Below, piece after piece: positions 60,301-61,329 of a stretch of DNA of 61,329 nucleotides (positions are counted from its first letter, which is position 1; the number at the start of each line of letters is the position of its first letter). Both the position numbers and the translations under genes were made by a program. The notes under the pieces were generated by a model that saw only the letters and a list, made by a program, of their open reading frames with translations, had not been told where the DNA came from and made no database searches. Location: positions 1-61,329 of the forward strand of contig CAYSPU010000002.1 of NCBI GenBank assembly GCA_964432995.1. Direction: 5' to 3'. The stretch is from CAYSPU01 sp964432995. Lineage in GTDB: Bacteria > Verrucomicrobiota > Verrucomicrobiia > Limisphaerales > JAHDYP01.

Positions 60301-61329
60301 CCGTGGCTCTGCCAGCGGCGCCCTGGCTCTCGCTGGCCACAACGAATCCCATTCCTCCATTGCTGCCCGGCGAAACCAACGGCACGACCGTCCCCCTCCT
60401 CCTGACCCCGGCGGCCGGTCTGCCGCTGGGCAATTACGAGGGCAGCCTCGCGCTGAATAGCAGCAATGCCTCGTTGAGCGTGCCGTTCGCCTTCCGGGCG
60501 TTGTCCGAGGCCAAAGGCGACCTGCTCATCACGGCGGTGGACGAGCTGACCTACTACGCCGAAGGCTCGCCCAGGCTGGCTGGGGCCAGCGTGACCGTGC
60601 GCGACGCCGTCACCCTCACGAATGTCGCGGCCGGATTCACGGATGCCAACGGCCAATTCTTTGTGGCAAACCTGATGGAGTCCTACTACGAAATCGAGGT
60701 CACGGCGGAGAAACACACGACCTACCGAAATCCCCATCTGATTCTCGCCGGGCAAACAAACGAGGTGCGGACTTTCTTGTCGCGCCAGGTGGTCACCTAC
60801 AGCTGGACGGTCGAGCCGATCGAGGTCGAAGATCGCTACCAGATTACCATTGAAACCACCTTCGAAACTGTCGTGCCCCTTCCAGTGGTGACCGTCGAAC
60901 CGAGCGTGATTGACCTGGCGGAGATGACGGCGGACGTGACCCAGATCGACCTCAAGATCACCAATCACGGACTGATCGCTGCGAAGAACACCCGCGTGAA
61001 CTTCCCGACTCACCCGTTGTGGGACTTTCAGCCGCTGATCGAGCTTATTGGCGCACTGCCCGCCAAGAGCACGCTCACCGTGCCCTTGACGATTCGCAAG
61101 CTGGCAGGTTCGCCTCCTCATCTTCCGGCGGTGAGGGCGGCGAATGCTGGCTCCGGCGAATGCCATCTGTGGGCCAGGGCCTGTTACGAAATCCCCTGCG
61201 GGCCAGACCTCATCACCATCTGCATCCCGATCGCGATGCCAAATGCGCAGGCGAATTGTGGCGGTCCTTTCACCCCGCCTGGCGGCGGGCTGCTGGGATG
61301 GCAATGTGCGGCTGGTGGAGGTGGGCGCA
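54303..61329 (+). CDS. Giant exported cohesin/Ig/CARDB/Calx-beta protein, 3' end outside window
   Basis: One frame stays open for at least 2,342 codons to the window edge. A membrane or signal segment (about 51-70, WVILLTLGLALPVAAWA) precedes alternating domains: cohesin (106-236, FGNENALGFSVGFDTTLV), two Ig (243-416), cohesin (423-553), Ig (560-641), cohesin (646-773) and Ig (781-863). Then come three CARDB (866-1220), four Calx-beta (1229-1638) and another CARDB (1640-1756). After further beta domains a carboxypeptidase-regulatory-like domain is at about 2076-2163. A cysteine-containing stretch (CHLWARACYEIPCGPD) is near the end. Cohesins bind dockerins, and the preceding protein has a dockerin-like segment. 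The ATG 54303 has AAGGTGGAG upstream; in-frame ATGs at 54240 and 54276 and a GTG at 54423 (cleaner signal peptide) are alternatives. Confidence 0.88.
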   Translation, partial: MTGGGQTLDQAQEAPGRLARRSADILVRPRKERGTVLAQAVAKKVCLAAASPAWVILLTLGLALPVAAWAKFNSLDSQNPSQPALPSIVITPSSPTADQADRAVFLLNQTVVARETAEVPLRLKAFGNENALGFSVGFDTTLVRLLSVEAGAAAAGAALNINTNQLGAGRIGFALARPAGQCFAAGANELLRLRFDTLGATGICGLTFGDEPVLREMVDASASPLPLAVFQDGVLTITPLFPPVIVSQPQGRTVQPILNIPTNVILSVTATGSPPLFCQWRRESVPIADATHTSLTFSNVTPADSGGYDVVVSNSGGAATSQVAVVTVLPALMPPALKAQPQSWVASAGESVMFGVAATGTEPLSYQWRFNAAAIAGETNHALLLTNVSTARNGNYSCVVTNRAGSVTSANATLAVSAAPRMLRLLDASVATSGEVDVPVQLAALGDENALGFSVAFDPALLSYVQAAAGSGAPTAALLANTNEAASGRIGVALVRSQGERFTAGASQAVLLRFRAGDTPGPAELSFASRPVELEVADVWGSSRPFVASNGVVRVLSTAPAIVSQPQSVTNRIFGTAMLSVTAAGSQPLGYQWQFQGANLPGATQATLLLPGVRPGQAGGYRVIVTNPVAAVTSSVATLTVPRGVRVASTNAPTGNLVDVPLHLLANGDENALGFSLRFDPARLAFREVVSNSWPAGATLNLNANAAASGTVGFVVAQPYGGHFALGTQQVAVARFQAGNTAGATELSFTDQPVLCELVDSAATPLLAEFQSGAVTAQLAPPVVALQPVAQTVLQGTAVSFSVAAAGSLPLSYQWQRNGVNLPGQTTASLALPNVLLAEAGAYSCRITNLAGATNTAAAILTVLPPPADLFVTQLAAPAEVTAGESVTLWWTITNAGTQTAQGPWQDAVFIADNPQGRDARPLGSFTFLTPLAASAWLNHTGVVIVPPDLAGPRFFRVLADSAYQVPESNETNNAFVPAAATVVRAADLAASLPAASSTGLFGGSISVTWAVTNAGDAPASGAWSDRLYLSASSHSLAGATVLAAAAGARPLSPGAGYERTVSATLPDGASLAPGTWFLVAAADFDNAQTELAEDNNTAFAPITLSHPPRPDLAIAQVLAPPAASAGQPFPLVWAVTNRGGIAVSGLWSDTFWVSNATSGLQELARFDFTNGLAAGASIWRTQAVALRITGPAGAVWLGVETDGLGEIAEENEMNNFALATNATLAPLRLTLQLPLTQISEDAANLLFVGTVVRNGDPAGPLTVALTSSDTNEMIVPAAVTLPAGQTSAGFTARVAQDHQVDGPKTVTIGASAAGYAAASQTLTVLDADRPRLTLTLTTNAVWEGDSVIAAVARDLVTTNPVTVALQSSHPGQLSPPSFVLIPGGEAGAAFPVLAVDDILVEGVLEYSVSASASGFEAAATTVVLLDDDLPHVAITLASAIISEGDGPQATLATVTRSIASTRSLAVDLESTDTAAAQAPARVVIPASQLSVTFPVAAVDNDRVDGPKTTFLRPFPLASGSDVRLDEGSGVSLTVTDDDGPTLRLVAARYLVAEGLNPATTLTVSRNTPATNALAVALASSNPGEAAVPASATIPAGSNAVAVPVASVADGVTDGNQSVMFTASAPGFVSGRETIVVSDTDLSDLVVSSITAPATAETDGFVTVGYRVLNQGLGPAGTNFLVRVYLSEDSFGQNRALVAQSPFEGAIPAGLFFEQTLQVRLPLAAGDYWVVVEVDAAEQIAEILEGNNTRISPAPIVSHPAYGAWVQTSLTTALANTPVPLSGRATNALGAGVPAKLVNLHILTRGTERVISALTDSLGNFAATWQPLPGEAGLYQIFATHPGVSNVPVQAEFRLVGMRAEPASAALKVVEGATHAGSVQIENLSDLPLTGVNAAVVSAPSGLAVTVQLTGGGILAGGAKTPLNYTVSPATPQAYGNVIFRVASAEGATADVTLAVSVEPLRPRLAATPGSLAAGMVRGRQAVVEFSLVNEGGVATGPITVALPAAPWLSLATTNPIPPLLPGETNGTTVPLLLTPAAGLPLGNYEGSLALNSSNASLSVPFAFRALSEAKGDLLITAVDELTYYAEGSPRLAGASVTVRDAVTLTNVAAGFTDANGQFFVANLMESYYEIEVTAEKHTTYRNPHLILAGQTNEVRTFLSRQVVTYSWTVEPIEVEDRYQITIETTFETVVPLPVVTVEPSVIDLAEMTADVTQIDLKITNHGLIAAKNTRVNFPTHPLWDFQPLIELIGALPAKSTLTVPLTIRKLAGSPPHLPAVRAANAGSGECHLWARACYEIPCGPDLITICIPIAMPNAQANCGGPFTPPGGGLLGWQCAAGGGGR
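54366..54386. repeat. Short palindromic repeat at the 5' end of the cohesin gene
   Basis: GCGCGGACATTCTTGTCCGCC forms a hairpin with stem GCGGACA/TGTCCGC and loop TTCT. It encodes part of ARRSADILVRPRK in the reading frame, a sequence type that recurs as a dispersed palindrome in verrucomicrobial genomes (from memory, not searched). If it is a repeat rather than gene, the true start lies downstream, for example the GTG at 54423. Confidence 0.45.

Overview
The window is GC-rich and dense with exported proteins. The mix suggests a free-living member of the Verrucomicrobiota, most likely the Limisphaerales/Pedosphaera group. The evidence is two sulfatases, DUF1080 and GH106-like enzymes, a PEP-CTERM protein, an H-X9-DG prepilin-like protein, and very long Ig/CARDB/Calx-beta proteins ending in the 'YRVEVSTDLLHW' type of tail. 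The assignment rests on family content only. No tRNA, rRNA, CRISPR array or complete insertion sequence was seen. One 100-N assembly gap lies at 13968-14067.

Layout. 104-5650 (+): two sulfatases, the second fused to a DUF5060/glycosidase-like module. 5677-28680 (-): a long one-directional block that reads as an envelope copper or metal-oxidase locus. In transcription order it holds a 2,134-residue beta-helix/multicopper oxidase, two degenerate multicopper-oxidase paralogues, a small exported protein, a gingipain-like C25 peptidase, a CusB-like adaptor carrying tandem YHS domains, a CusA pump, a small CxxC membrane protein, three tandem paralogues of unknown function and a prepilin-like protein. 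Two matching 20-bp dyads (10231-10250 and 28781-28800) lie 110-120 bp upstream of the two apparent transcription units. A 274-bp MITE-like element lies between the units, and its terminal repeat supplies the cusA stop codon.

28859-32005: a PEP-CTERM protein with a good terminator, a beta-propeller/HYR protein and a paralogue of the small exported protein. 32438-37679 (-): a compact four-gene phosphorelay (multi-PAS kinase, CheY-like regulator, REC-PAS-NarX-type kinase, NarL-type regulator) with overlapping or abutting genes. 37897-49054: a lipoprotein, a DUF1080-PHP fusion, a purple-acid-phosphatase-like enzyme, an Acg-type nitroreductase, an adenosine-specific kinase, a PA14-like exported protein, a YhhN lysoplasmalogenase homologue and a GH106-like glycosidase.

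49260 to the end (+): two giant exported proteins. The first carries a dockerin-like segment and one cohesin. The second is still open at the window edge after 2,342 codons and carries three more cohesins between Ig domains, followed by CARDB and Calx-beta repeats. Together they look like a surface adhesion or scaffold pair. A 46-53-bp dispersed motif occurs at 1-53, 32320-32365 and 49109-49154.
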